Shown one piece after another: positions 8,515 through 17,748 of a stretch of DNA of 64,000 bases. Within the stretch, counting starts at the first letter, position 1. Every line of letters begins with the position of its first letter. Origin of the DNA: an uncultured Gammaproteobacteria bacterium (GTDB taxonomy: Bacteria > Pseudomonadota > Gammaproteobacteria > DRJJ01). The translations under genes were made by a program, and so were the position numbers. Under the pieces are notes generated by a model. That model had not been told where the DNA came from, ran no database searches, and was given only the letters and a program-made list of their open reading frames with translations. Location: positions 186,001 through 250,000 of the forward strand of contig CAMYJU010000001.1 in the NCBI GenBank assembly GCA_947258795.1. Reading direction: 5' to 3'.

Positions 8515-9909
8515 ATGATTAAATTACACAGCACAAAAGTCAAAGCGTTGGCTTTTACAGCACTTTTATCTTTCTTGTTAACATTGAATATTCAGCCAGT
8601 ATATGCAGAAAAGCCTACACTCACTACACTTATGGAACGGATCTCTGCTTTACAGAACAAAGTAGAGTCTCTTGAATCTGAGCTGGCTGCTGTAAAAAGC
8701 AATTCTGTCCTTGGTCTGGACGGCTTGATCAGCCTGGATTACAGCAGCGGGTACCCAACGATCTTATTGGAGGGTATCAATTTACAAATCACCAATGGCG
8801 ATAGTACTTATTCCAGTAACGGCCTTGGTAATCTGATTCTTGGATTTAATAAATCTGGCGAGACTGCTGGTCGAGTCGATGTATGTTCCGACGGGCAGTA
8901 TCAGAACGGAACGGATTGTATCGGAGCAGGCGAGATTTGGGCTAAAGACCATAAATCCGGCTCCCATTACCTGATTATCGGTGATTACAACAACTACTCG
9001 AAAGCGGTGGGAATTGTCGCGGGTGATAACAACACCAGCAATAGCCTGGGTTCCATGGTGCTTGGTGGAGGAGGTACTGCTCAGGCGAATATTGCCAGTG
9101 GTCTGGGTGCCGTAATCGTAGGCGGTGGGAATAACCGCGCCAGCGGGCGAGGCACTACGATAATGGGTGGATTTAACAATACGGCAAGCGGTGTTGGTGC
9201 CAACCTGGTCGGTAGCGTTGAAAGCATCGCTAGCGGCAGATTTGCCAGTGTGAGCGGTGGCTTTCAAAACATAGCAAGTGGTGAAGTTTCCAGCGTGAGT
9301 GGTGGGAGCGGTAATCAGGCCAGCGGGCAGTACGCCAGCATTAGTGGTGGCAGTGATAGTCTTGCATCCGGTTATGGTGCAAGTGTCAGCGGTGGTTTTT
9401 ATAATTTCGCCCAAGCTAAACATGCCAGTGCGAGTGGTGGATCCGGTAATGCCGTGAACGGCGAGAATGCCAGTGCGAGTGGGGGTTTTGCAAATTTGTT
9501 ATATGGTGAATTGAGTAGCGTTTGTGGTGGTACATCTCATCAGATTGACAGTTATGCAGGTACGATTAGCGGTGGTCGTGGAAATTATGTGTCCGGTGAT
9601 TATGGCAGCGTGAGCGGTGGTCTTGAAAATCGTGCAGTCGGTGGAAACGCCAGTGTGAGTGGCGGTCATGAAAACTATGCTAGCGGTGTTGATTCCAGTG
9701 TAAGTGGTGGTTACCTTAATAATGCAAAGGGTCTCGCTGCCAGCGTGAGTGGTGGAGAGGGTAATTTGGCAGAGGGTACGTTTGCCAGCGTGAGTGGTGG
9801 CGGTGGCAATAGTGCAGAGGGTCTTAACGCCAGCGTGAGTGGCGGGGAAAATCGTTCGGCAACAGGTGTTTTTGACTGGGCTGCAGGTAGTTTGTTCGAA
9901 GACTTCTAG
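8515..9909 (+). CDS. Secreted protein with about 17 YadA-head-like 15-residue beta-roll repeats
   Basis: This is 464 residues from the ATG at 8515, chosen because AGGAGG ends 8 bases upstream and a signal peptide follows at once (hydrophobic ALAFTALLSFLLTLNI, cleavage near VYA-EK). A short coiled coil (about residues 32-58, LMERISALQNKVESLESELA) could trimerise. From about residue 195 on, the protein consists of tandem units of 15 residues with the pattern SVSGGxxNxASGxxA, the repeat of trimeric autotransporter heads. No C-terminal beta-barrel anchor exists; the protein ends SLFEDF. It may be released, or held by a partner. Its only neighbours are the IS remnant upstream and a small-RNA candidate downstream. 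Confidence 0.8.
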   Translation: MIKLHSTKVKALAFTALLSFLLTLNIQPVYAEKPTLTTLMERISALQNKVESLESELAAVKSNSVLGLDGLISLDYSSGYPTILLEGINLQITNGDSTYSSNGLGNLILGFNKSGETAGRVDVCSDGQYQNGTDCIGAGEIWAKDHKSGSHYLIIGDYNNYSKAVGIVAGDNNTSNSLGSMVLGGGGTAQANIASGLGAVIVGGGNNRASGRGTTIMGGFNNTASGVGANLVGSVESIASGRFASVSGGFQNIASGEVSSVSGGSGNQASGQYASISGGSDSLASGYGASVSGGFYNFAQAKHASASGGSGNAVNGENASASGGFANLLYGELSSVCGGTSHQIDSYAGTISGGRGNYVSGDYGSVSGGLENRAVGGNASVSGGHENYASGVDSSVSGGYLNNAKGLAASVSGGEGNLAEGTFASVSGGGGNSAEGLNASVSGGENRSATGVFDWAAGSLFEDF

Positions 9910-9961
9910 ACACCATTGCAAAAAACCCGGTGACTTAAGTGTTCAATAACTTAATTTTATG

Positions 9962-9988
9962 GGAGGATCTGGTTGATTCAGATCCTCC
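9962..9988 (+). terminator. Hairpin after the beta-roll gene
   Basis: A perfect 10 bp stem (GGAGGATCTG with CAGATCCTCC) around a 7-base loop lies 53 bases after the stop. The T-tail is weak, so it may act as an mRNA end-stabiliser rather than a strong intrinsic terminator. Confidence 0.6.
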
Positions 9989-10063
9989 TGACTTGTGTTG
10001 CGGGTAATCTGGGTGGTTGTGTTGAATTATTGTGAATAAGTTAACGTTCAGTAAACGACAATA

Positions 10064-10077
10064 TTGATCTATATCAA
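10064..10077 (+). promoter_or_regulatory. FNR/ANR-type operator
   Basis: TTGATCTATATCAA is an exact match to the FNR/ANR consensus TTGAT-N4-ATCAA. Its centre lies about 52 bases upstream of the start predicted for the promoter at 10088-10116, a place compatible with activation by an oxygen-sensing FNR-family regulator. Confidence 0.65.
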
Positions 10078-10087
10078 CAATACTTCA

Positions 10088-10116
10088 TTGACATAAAACT
10101 TGCGCCTATCTATATA
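10088..10116 (+). promoter_or_regulatory. Sigma-70 promoter for the small-RNA candidate
   Basis: A perfect -35 box TTGACA (10088-10093) and a -10-like TATATA (10111-10116) are spaced by 17 bases. Transcription should start near 10123. No coding gene begins close downstream; the next strong signal is a terminator at 10165-10206. Confidence 0.65.
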
Positions 10117-10122
10117 CAAATA

Positions 10123-10206
10123 AAGACGGCGAAGGATGGCTGCAATGAATTCAATTTCTTTTATAAAGCCATGGGTATATGTCTACATATAGTACATGGC
10201 TTTTTT
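10123..10206 (+). ncRNA. Candidate small RNA of about 84 nt under FNR-type control
   Basis: The transcript from the predicted start would end at a textbook intrinsic terminator. This is a 9 bp stem, AAAGCCATG (10165-10173) with CATGGCTTT (10195-10203), an inner 6 bp stem (TATATG with CATATA) and a run of six T at 10201-10206. The layout of FNR site, promoter, short transcript and terminator resembles the FNR-activated small RNA FnrS of enterobacteria, although no sequence similarity is claimed. A 15-codon reading frame (10145-10192, MNSISFIKPWVYVYI) preceded by GAAGG lies inside, so the RNA might instead, or also, encode a micropeptide. Confidence 0.5.
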
Positions 10207-10516
10207 CATTTTGGACTCCTTCACTTCGGGTTTTAACGCTTAACTATATTCATTTTGAGATTTAACCGGGGATGTAGTGCTAATCCTGGTCTTTAACAGG
10301 CATATTAATACAAAGGATGTTGGCCTTCAGTAACAACGCATAACGAAATAATTCACAATGGCATATATTGCGTAGCGTCATAACTTAAGGCGAGAACGTC
10401 TCAAACAGGGAAAGATACTACTTAATTACGAAAATTCACCTGACCGGTTTTACTGTTTCAGTAGCTCATTATATGACTTGCAAATATCTATTTACCAGGA
10501 GGAATCAATATAGCGA
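10207..10516. other. Intergenic region without recognised features
   Basis: These 310 bases lie between the small-RNA terminator and the short reading frame ahead of the 716-residue protein. I see no gene. The promoter for the downstream gene should lie here but no convincing box stands out. Confidence 0.4.
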
Positions 10517-10591
10517 ATGAGTGAGATATGTCGTTTGAAGAATCATGAGTACCTTATGCATTATGCATTAGATAAACGAAACAAGGAGTAG
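10517..10591 (+). CDS. Possible 24-residue leader peptide
   Basis: An ATG at 10517 opens a 24-codon frame (MSEICRLKNHEYLMHYALDK, then RNKE). A strong AGGAGG lies 14 bases upstream, longer than the best spacing. The stop codon TAG overlaps the AAGGAG that serves the next gene, whose ATG follows 7 bases later. Such packing is typical of translational coupling. It is short and could be chance. Confidence 0.3.
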   Translation: MSEICRLKNHEYLMHYALDKRNKE

Positions 10592-10598
10592 TACGATC

Positions 10599-12749
10599 AT
10601 GAAAAAAGATACCTCACAAACACCACCTAAAATTGCCAAGGATCGCAGTCAGTTCCGCCAGTTGATTGCCGCTAATCCCAGTCATTTCTTCGATGTGAAA
10701 AAGGCGGCACCGAAGCTTGGTGGACCGCCGAGTGGCAATACCACCTATGAGGAATTAATGTGTGTCAGTTATCAGCCATCTCTTAAGCTGCTGCATGCAA
10801 CTGTACATGTCAAACTTGCCAACGGTTTCATGGGTGAACTATGCGGTGATGGTTCGATGGAGTATGTGCAGTTCTATATCGACTATGGAGAAGGAGTAGG
10901 CTGGGAGGACATCGGTTATGCCGCTTTTAATACGCACGATATCCCGAACTTCACCGACTGTGAAGACGGGCCGGACAAGCCATTAAGTTACGTGGTTACC
11001 TTGCCTCTGGATCCAGACACCAATTGTTGTAACAAACCGGTACTACCAAAAATTCGTGCAATACTTTCCTGGGAATCCCCGCCAACGGGTCCCACTGATC
11101 CAATCGTATGGGGTAATGGCCTGGACCGGCATATACAAATAAAGCCCTACGGTTTTTGTATGAACGCTTTCCTCGATTTTATGTTCAAGGATACGAATGA
11201 AGAATGGATAATGCCAACTTCCCTGAAATACCTGGAGGCCAAGAAAATCGAACTGCCACCACCACCTGAACTTGAACTGAAGGACATGCTTCAACTCTAT
11301 GGTTCCCCAAAGAAAGGAAAGGCGGCAGCGGCGAGTATGATTGTCGAACCACACCGTTTCGGATTCAAGAACATGATGTCAGCATTGAACGTTGGCACGC
11401 TTAATCCGGTTCTAATCGAGCAAAAAATTGCCGAATGGGGTAGCCTGAATCTGGACTGGGTAGGTGCCGTCACCGAACTGGAAAAGACCAGTGGTAATAC
11501 CAGTTATGAGGAGCTGGACTGCATCGGTCTTGATCCGAATACCGACCGATTGGTTGCTACCTATCGGGTCAAACGCAGTACCGGTTACTCAGGCGATCTG
11601 TGTTCCAACGGCAGTACCGAGTATGTTGCCTTCTGGGCTGATTGGAACGATACATGTAATTGGACCTACCTGGGTACGGCAGAGGTAGCCGCTTATGACA
11701 TTGACGAAATCCCCGATGACGACTTGCATTACGCGGCGGAACTCAAGGTTGATTTGACTGACTATCTTGAATCATGTGAGGACCCAAAAATTGGCCGTGT
11801 ACGCGCAACGCTGTCCTGGAATACACCCCCTAACCCTGCGAACCCGGATGCTGTCCCATATTGGGGGAATCGCCTTGATGTTCACGTGCATATCAAGCCT
11901 GGTGCAGAGGAAGAGGGGCCGCATCTCAGCATCATTGGTGGTATTGGCGTTCCCTATATTACCACCAACACTACCGGTATGACGGTTACCGGTGCGCGCT
12001 TTGCAATTTCTGGCTCCTTTGCTGATTCATGGCTCCATACGCGTCCGTGTCCATTCGGTGGTCGCATACAGATTAATGGCAAGCCACAGAACGTGGGTGA
12101 CCGTTATCGCATTATGGTGCGTACAGTAGCTGGTGGGTCCGAGCAACCCGTAACGAACAAATTCCTGGTCACAGATCATCTGGGTTTTAACCATTGGATT
12201 CATGCGGATGCCGATCAAGCGTTCACCTTTTTGCATGATGACCAGAACCAGTTTAATGTCCTGGCCTGGTGGACACCGGAAGGCAATGAGTTATGGCAAG
12301 TCCGCCTGCAGCTGATCAATGGTGCGGGTATCGAGGTGGCGTCCTCACCCTGGTATCGCATCCAGATGGATAACACAAAGCCCACGGCTGAGATTACTCT
12401 CGACTCCGGACCATGCCATCAGTTCGTCAAAACTGACCCAGCTCCTGTTGTTACGGGACACTTTGTCGCAAGGGAGCCAGGTGGTCACTTTGGTGCCTTC
12501 GCACTGGATACACTGCCTAATAGTGTATCACCACCAAATCCTTCCACGGCTACACCGACAACGTCCGAGACAGCTGCATCACCCGGTGATAGTTGGTCGC
12601 TGGACACAAAGACCATGGTGCCGTGTGGATATGTGGTTAGAGTGCGTGTTTGGGACCGTTCAATTATTAATAGTCTCCCGGGTTTGGGTTACCACAATAG
12701 AAGTGCCGACGACGTTGGTTTCTGTCTGTTGGCTCCGGAGGAAGAGTAA
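10599..12749 (+). CDS. Large hypothetical protein with a duplicated beta-rich domain
   Basis: This is a 716-residue protein with no signal peptide or membrane segment. Two copies of one domain are evident. Copy A, about residues 45-190, has SGNTTYEELMCV, LCGDGSMEYVQFYIDYGEG and RAILSWESPP. Copy B, about 300-445, has SGNTSYEELDCI, LCSNGSTEYVAFWADWND and RATLSWNTPP. Each ends near WGN-RLD/LDR-HIHIKP. The remaining 270 residues form another beta-rich, His- and Trp-containing region. Conserved cysteines in each copy hint at a metal or disulfide. AAGGAG precedes the start, and a 24-codon frame is packed just upstream. The family is not recognised; an Ig-like or carbohydrate-binding-like fold is only an impression. 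Confidence 0.75.
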   Translation: MKKDTSQTPPKIAKDRSQFRQLIAANPSHFFDVKKAAPKLGGPPSGNTTYEELMCVSYQPSLKLLHATVHVKLANGFMGELCGDGSMEYVQFYIDYGEGVGWEDIGYAAFNTHDIPNFTDCEDGPDKPLSYVVTLPLDPDTNCCNKPVLPKIRAILSWESPPTGPTDPIVWGNGLDRHIQIKPYGFCMNAFLDFMFKDTNEEWIMPTSLKYLEAKKIELPPPPELELKDMLQLYGSPKKGKAAAASMIVEPHRFGFKNMMSALNVGTLNPVLIEQKIAEWGSLNLDWVGAVTELEKTSGNTSYEELDCIGLDPNTDRLVATYRVKRSTGYSGDLCSNGSTEYVAFWADWNDTCNWTYLGTAEVAAYDIDEIPDDDLHYAAELKVDLTDYLESCEDPKIGRVRATLSWNTPPNPANPDAVPYWGNRLDVHVHIKPGAEEEGPHLSIIGGIGVPYITTNTTGMTVTGARFAISGSFADSWLHTRPCPFGGRIQINGKPQNVGDRYRIMVRTVAGGSEQPVTNKFLVTDHLGFNHWIHADADQAFTFLHDDQNQFNVLAWWTPEGNELWQVRLQLINGAGIEVASSPWYRIQMDNTKPTAEITLDSGPCHQFVKTDPAPVVTGHFVAREPGGHFGAFALDTLPNSVSPPNPSTATPTTSETAASPGDSWSLDTKTMVPCGYVVRVRVWDRSIINSLPGLGYHNRSADDVGFCLLAPEEE

Positions 12750-12822
12750 TATCAGGACATCGTGCCGATGTCCACCGGGTTGATATCGTACTTGACAATG
12801 TTATCTGAGTAGAGAGGATTGT

Positions 12823-12850
12823 GGGGTCGGAGTAAACTTACTCTGGCCCC
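12823..12850. repeat. REP-like palindrome
   Basis: GGGGTCGGAGTAA and TTACTCTGGCCCC form a 13 bp stem with two G-U pairs around a 2-base loop. Palindromes of the type GGGGTCAGAGTAA...TTACTCTGACCCC are known in gammaproteobacteria as REP-like elements mobilised by TnpA-REP (RAYT) proteins. It sits 73 bases after the preceding stop and may also serve as a terminator. No RAYT gene is in the window. Confidence 0.5.
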
Positions 12851-13028
12851 GTCCGCTCTTATTAAACGGAGAGAATCAGGTATGATTCCAGGTAGTATTC
12901 CACAGCCACTACTCCCGTTCTATAAAATCAGAATCTCCTGTAGGCCAGCTATTAAATCTCTTTAACTGTGTGTGCTGTACTATACTTATTTTAAACTCAT
13001 TCTTGAGTATACCGGGGAGGGTAGCGAT

Positions 13029-13817
13029 ATGCTGTTAGAAAGAGCACTTTCTGTTCTGTTAAGTAGTGTGATTGCATTGCTCAGCTACACAGTGGTAGCT
13101 ACGTATGCATATGCTGACAAGGATCGTGACAAGCATTATGACAGGGAAAAGTACGAAAAAAAGTGGGATAAAAAACACCGGCCGGAGTCATACTCAAAAA
13201 AGGATCATAAGGACTACAAGCGCGATAAAAAGCATGACCGATCAAAGCACCGCCCGCGTCCAGATCGTCATGGCTACTATCCGTATCGGCCATATCCATA
13301 TTATGACGATGATGATCACTACGAGCATCGGCCATACAGGCCGCCGGCGATACACTACGGTACTCGTCCAAGACATGAATATCACTACCACAAGGGCAAG
13401 AAGTACAAAAAATATATTGTGATACCATCATGGCGTCATTACGATCACTATATCCATATCAGGCCGTTCAGGCATTCCTATCCGCACTACCGGCCGTTAT
13501 ATGTTGATAATGATTTCTGGGGCTGGCTCGCACTGTCATTTATCGCACTACAGTTACTGGATCATCTGAATGACGATCAACGACATGCCCACGAGCGGGC
13601 GCTGTATCGGGCAACCCGTGCACCGATCGGTGAAACGATTTACTGGAGTGATACGCCCGAAGTCGTAGGTTCAGTGACACCGGTCTGGGAAGGACCGAGC
13701 AATACCGGTCAGTATTGCCGCGAATATCGCCATGAGATCAGTATCAGTGATCGCACCGAGGTCGCATACGGTACCGCCTGCCGCCGACCGGATGGTACCT
13801 GGGAAATTGTTCAATAG
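13029..13817 (+). CDS. Exported His/Tyr/Lys/Asp-rich protein with a 17-kDa surface-antigen-like C-terminus
   Basis: This is 262 residues from the ATG at 13029, picked because GGGGAGGG lies just upstream and a signal peptide follows (ALSVLLSSVIALLSYTVVAT, cleavage near AYA-DK). An upstream ATG at 12972 would bury the signal. Residues 30-165 are strongly charged and aromatic (Lys, Asp, His, Tyr, Arg, Pro), a composition often seen in metal-binding or disordered envelope proteins. A short hydrophobic stretch (NDFWGWLALSFIALQLLDHL) follows. The last 40 residues (GQYCREYRHEISISDRTEVA, then YGTACRRPDGTWEIV) match the C-terminal domain of 17-kDa surface antigens. Probably periplasmic or outer-membrane associated. 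The real role is unknown. Confidence 0.75.
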   Translation: MLLERALSVLLSSVIALLSYTVVATYAYADKDRDKHYDREKYEKKWDKKHRPESYSKKDHKDYKRDKKHDRSKHRPRPDRHGYYPYRPYPYYDDDDHYEHRPYRPPAIHYGTRPRHEYHYHKGKKYKKYIVIPSWRHYDHYIHIRPFRHSYPHYRPLYVDNDFWGWLALSFIALQLLDHLNDDQRHAHERALYRATRAPIGETIYWSDTPEVVGSVTPVWEGPSNTGQYCREYRHEISISDRTEVAYGTACRRPDGTWEIVQ

Positions 13818-13909
13818 TCTTAATCCGGCCAACGACATTCAGGGTATCCTGTATGCTTTCGGCGGATATTTTTTTAATACAGGTTGTTACAGAGCAGAGG
13901 ACTTTGAAT

Positions 13910-14785
13910 TTAACAACATCCGGTACCTGGCTTTACAGCTTCAATGGTTGCCGAGACAACGTAATCGGTTACGTTTTGATCCGGTGCCCAGTCACGAATG
14001 AACTCTTTGGACTCGTCTTTGGGTTCAATCGCAATCTGTTCAAAACCGGCGGACTTCATTATCGCAGCCAGATCTTCAATGAGTGAGGCATTACCCATGC
14101 AGCCGGCAATCAGTGCTGGGTCATTGCGCATGGCTTCCGGAAGCTCGACCGTAGCGACCACATCCGATATGGCCAGACGTCCACCGGGTTTCAGGATGCG
14201 ATAGGCATCGTTGAATACCTGCTGCTTGTTAGGAGACAGGTTGATCACACAGTTGGAAATAATCACATCGGCCGTATCGTTCTCAACTGGCAGATGTTCG
14301 ATCTCTCCAAGCCGGAATTCAACATTGGTAAATTTACCCTTTGCGGCATTGTTACGCGCCTTGCTGAGCATGTCCGGAGTCATATCGATACCGATCACAT
14401 GGCCTGATTCGCCAACCTCGTGTGCGGCCAGGAAACAATCGAAACCGCCGCCGGCGCCAAGGTCGACGACGGTCTCACCGGATTTCAGCGAGGCTATCGC
14501 TCTCGGGTTACCGCAACCCAGACCCATATCGGCGCCTTCCGGTACCATGTCCAAGTCTGCCTCACTGTAGCCCAGACGGGTGGAGATCAGGGTGTTGATC
14601 GCCGCCTCATCGGATACCCCACAGCAACTGCTGTCGATACCGCAGGCATCACCATTGTTACTGGCGTTGGCGACCTGGGCATAGGCGCCACGGACTTGCT
14701 GACGGTGGTCATCATGTTCGTGATGTTTGATGTCCTTGTCTTCTGTTTCTAAACAACTGTCTGTTCCACAACAATCTTTGCTCAT
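13910..14785 (-). CDS. arsM: Arsenite S-adenosylmethionine methyltransferase ArsM
   Basis: This 291-residue cytosolic enzyme methylates As(III) with S-adenosylmethionine, using glutathione or thioredoxin, to give methylated and volatile arsenicals. The SAM-binding motif VVDLGAGGGFDCFLA lies near residues 105-120. The arsenic-binding cysteines are visible in IISNCVINLSP and LIAGCMGNAS, and further Cys pairs lie in GIDSSCCG and the terminal TGCC. The N-terminus is extended and rich in Cys, Asp and His (DIKHHEHDDH), which may bind metal. The next gene upstream is an ArsR-type repressor on the same strand, 27 bases away, so arsenic-induced co-expression is likely. Confidence 0.93.
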   Translation of the reverse strand: MSKDCCGTDSCLETEDKDIKHHEHDDHRQQVRGAYAQVANASNNGDACGIDSSCCGVSDEAAINTLISTRLGYSEADLDMVPEGADMGLGCGNPRAIASLKSGETVVDLGAGGGFDCFLAAHEVGESGHVIGIDMTPDMLSKARNNAAKGKFTNVEFRLGEIEHLPVENDTADVIISNCVINLSPNKQQVFNDAYRILKPGGRLAISDVVATVELPEAMRNDPALIAGCMGNASLIEDLAAIMKSAGFEQIAIEPKDESKEFIRDWAPDQNVTDYVVSATIEAVKPGTGCC

Positions 14786-14812
14786 GATGCTATCCTCGCC
14801 ACAGGTGATGAC

Positions 14813-15127
14813 TTATATCTGTCTGAAAAACGCAGCCAGGCTGTCCAGTACACTCGGCTCAACCCAACACTCGATATTTTTACCACGCCGTTCCATATTG
14901 ACCAGCCCGGCGCGGTTCAATTCCTTCAAATGGTGCGAAAGCGTGGATGGTGCGATATCCAGTCCATCACCGAGTTCACCGACGCAAAACCTAACTTCTT
15001 TTTCTGCGTTACAGCGGGTACCGGGTGCGCAGCAGGACATCAGCCGGCTGAACAGGGCCAGCCGGTGCGGGTTACTTAGTGCCTTGAACATCCCGGCGCG
15101 GTGGTCAATAGTACTAAAGTTCGACAT
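14813..15127 (-). CDS. arsR: ArsR/SmtB-family repressor
   Basis: This is a 104-residue winged-helix repressor. It has the ArsR opening MFKALSNPHRLALFSRLM and the recognition region IAPSTLSHHLKELNRAGLV. Cysteines cluster at SCCAPGTRCNAEKEVRFCVGEL, between the helices that usually hold the As(III) site, so it probably senses arsenite and releases DNA on binding. It heads the arsR-arsM transcript and likely represses its own promoter in the 80 bases upstream. Other thiophilic metals remain possible inducers. Confidence 0.88.
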   Translation of the reverse strand: MSNFSTIDHRAGMFKALSNPHRLALFSRLMSCCAPGTRCNAEKEVRFCVGELGDGLDIAPSTLSHHLKELNRAGLVNMERRGKNIECWVEPSVLDSLAAFFRQI

Positions 15128-15159
15128 ATTTCGAATTGTAGTGTTTTTAACAGTCGTGT

Positions 15160-15253
15160 CAAGATCAGATTTCAGATGTCAGATGTCAGATGCCTGAAGC
15201 TTACTACTATATATTAGAGATCTGATTTCTGAAATCTTATCTCTGACATCTGC
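15160..15253. repeat. Repeats of CAGATGT type reaching into the next gene
   Basis: The segment contains CAGATTTCAGATGTCAGATG-like direct copies and, further on, inverted versions (TCTGATTTCTGAAATC, TCTGACATCTG). The inverted part runs into the 3' end of the D-cysteine desulfhydrase gene and encodes its last residues. Its origin is not known. Confidence 0.55.
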
Positions 15254-16224
15254 CTCGCATAGGCGAACAGCGCAGGTGTGCCGCCGGTATGCCAGAACAA
15301 CACGCTATCCTGTGGTCCGAACTCCTGATTACGGATCATGCTGATCAGGCCACCCATAGCACGACCGGTGTAGATGGGATCGAGCAGGATGCCTTCATGG
15401 CGGGCCAGCATTTCGATAGCCTCGCGTTCAAGTACACCGACCTCGCCATAACCTTCACCGACAAAATCATCGCGCAGTATGATCTCGTCCTCACTAAAAC
15501 GATACGTTTGCTGTAGCTTGGCCATGGTGTCGTTAGTCAGGGTATGGATGTATTCACGGAAGGGTATGTCACCGCCTTCATCTTTGTCGATGTTGATACC
15601 GACAATGTCGAAATTCCTGTTAACGAGCTTTTTGCCAGTGAGCAGACCGGCCTGAGTGCCGCCGGAACTGGATGCAAAGACGATATGGCTGATATCAAGA
15701 CTGGTTTCGGTCATTTGCCGGTCCAGCTCACGTGCTGCCTCGACAAAACCCAATGCACCAATCTCATTCGATCCACCATACGGAACGACATAGGGTTTTT
15801 TGCCCTGTTTTTCTAGTTCAGCGACGATCTGCGGGATGTTCTCACCCTTGCGTGACTCGCCCGACCAGTGGATCTGTGCATTGAACAGTCTGTCGAGTAG
15901 CAGGTTGCCGTTCACATCTGCCGGTTCACTGCCGCCCAGTGCGAGATGGCAGGCAAGTCCGCTTGTGGCACAGGCCGCCGCAGTCTGCCGACAATGATTG
16001 GATTGTGCGGCACCACCGGTAACGATGGTGTCGGCGCCTTTGGCCATCGCATCGCCGATCAGGTATTCAAGCTTGCGGGTCTTGTTACCACCCAGGGCGA
16101 GGCCGGTCTGGTCATCCCGTTTGATCAGGATGCGTGGACCGTTCAGCAACAGGCTAAGGTGCCTGAGCTCCCTGAGGGGTGTCGGGAAAAAACCGAGTGC
16201 CTTTCGAGCTTGCTGTGTTGTCAT
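15214..16224 (-). CDS. D-cysteine desulfhydrase / ACC deaminase family, PLP-dependent
   Basis: This is a 336-residue fold-type II PLP enzyme. ALGGNKTRKLEYLIGDA holds the Schiff-base lysine near residue 50, and GGAAQSNHCRQTAAACA the phosphate and substrate loop. SSSGGTQAGLLTG binds the PLP phosphate, and FWHTGGTPALFAY is the conserved C-terminal stretch. The family splits D-cysteine into pyruvate, sulfide and ammonia, or deaminates 1-aminocyclopropane-1-carboxylate; the general features fit DcyD better but sequence alone does not decide. The C-terminal residues (MSEIRFQKSDL) are encoded by the adjacent repeat and are probably not native. It lies 28 bases downstream of purB on the same strand. 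Confidence 0.85.
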   Translation of the reverse strand: MTTQQARKALGFFPTPLRELRHLSLLLNGPRILIKRDDQTGLALGGNKTRKLEYLIGDAMAKGADTIVTGGAAQSNHCRQTAAACATSGLACHLALGGSEPADVNGNLLLDRLFNAQIHWSGESRKGENIPQIVAELEKQGKKPYVVPYGGSNEIGALGFVEAARELDRQMTETSLDISHIVFASSSGGTQAGLLTGKKLVNRNFDIVGINIDKDEGGDIPFREYIHTLTNDTMAKLQQTYRFSEDEIILRDDFVGEGYGEVGVLEREAIEMLARHEGILLDPIYTGRAMGGLISMIRNQEFGPQDSVLFWHTGGTPALFAYARQMSEIRFQKSDL

Positions 16225-16252
16225 TCCCTGGCCCCGCGATACTTGAGCAGGC

Positions 16253-17635
<1,383 letters not shown>

Positions 17636-17691
17636 TTATATAGCTACTGTTGTTATATATTTTGCCGATTAAGCAAAACGAAGAATTCATA

Positions 17692-17716
17692 CTCCTTCTC
17701 CCCCAGGGAGAGGGGA
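17692..17716. repeat. Short palindrome of the CCCTCTCCC/GGGAGAGGG type
   Basis: CTCCTTCTCCCCCAGGGAGAGG forms an imperfect hairpin in the 128-base gap between purB and acnA. The same kind of sequence occurs twice inside the element at 55370-55603, so it belongs to a dispersed family in this genome. It may also end acnA transcription. Confidence 0.5.
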
Positions 17717-17748
17717 TTGCTATGGATATTTAAACCAGACCGATAGCG

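Noticed and set aside
8515-9909. Full trimeric autotransporter
   Set aside because: No stalk and no C-terminal membrane barrel; the protein ends in a soluble tail.
8782-9921. Long minus-strand frames opposite the beta-roll gene
   Set aside because: They arise from the 45-base repeat and have no start signals; the plus strand has a signal peptide and AGGAGG.
10120-10210. Cyclic di-GMP or other riboswitch
   Set aside because: The conserved cores of known riboswitches are absent and a terminator ends the transcript long before the next gene.
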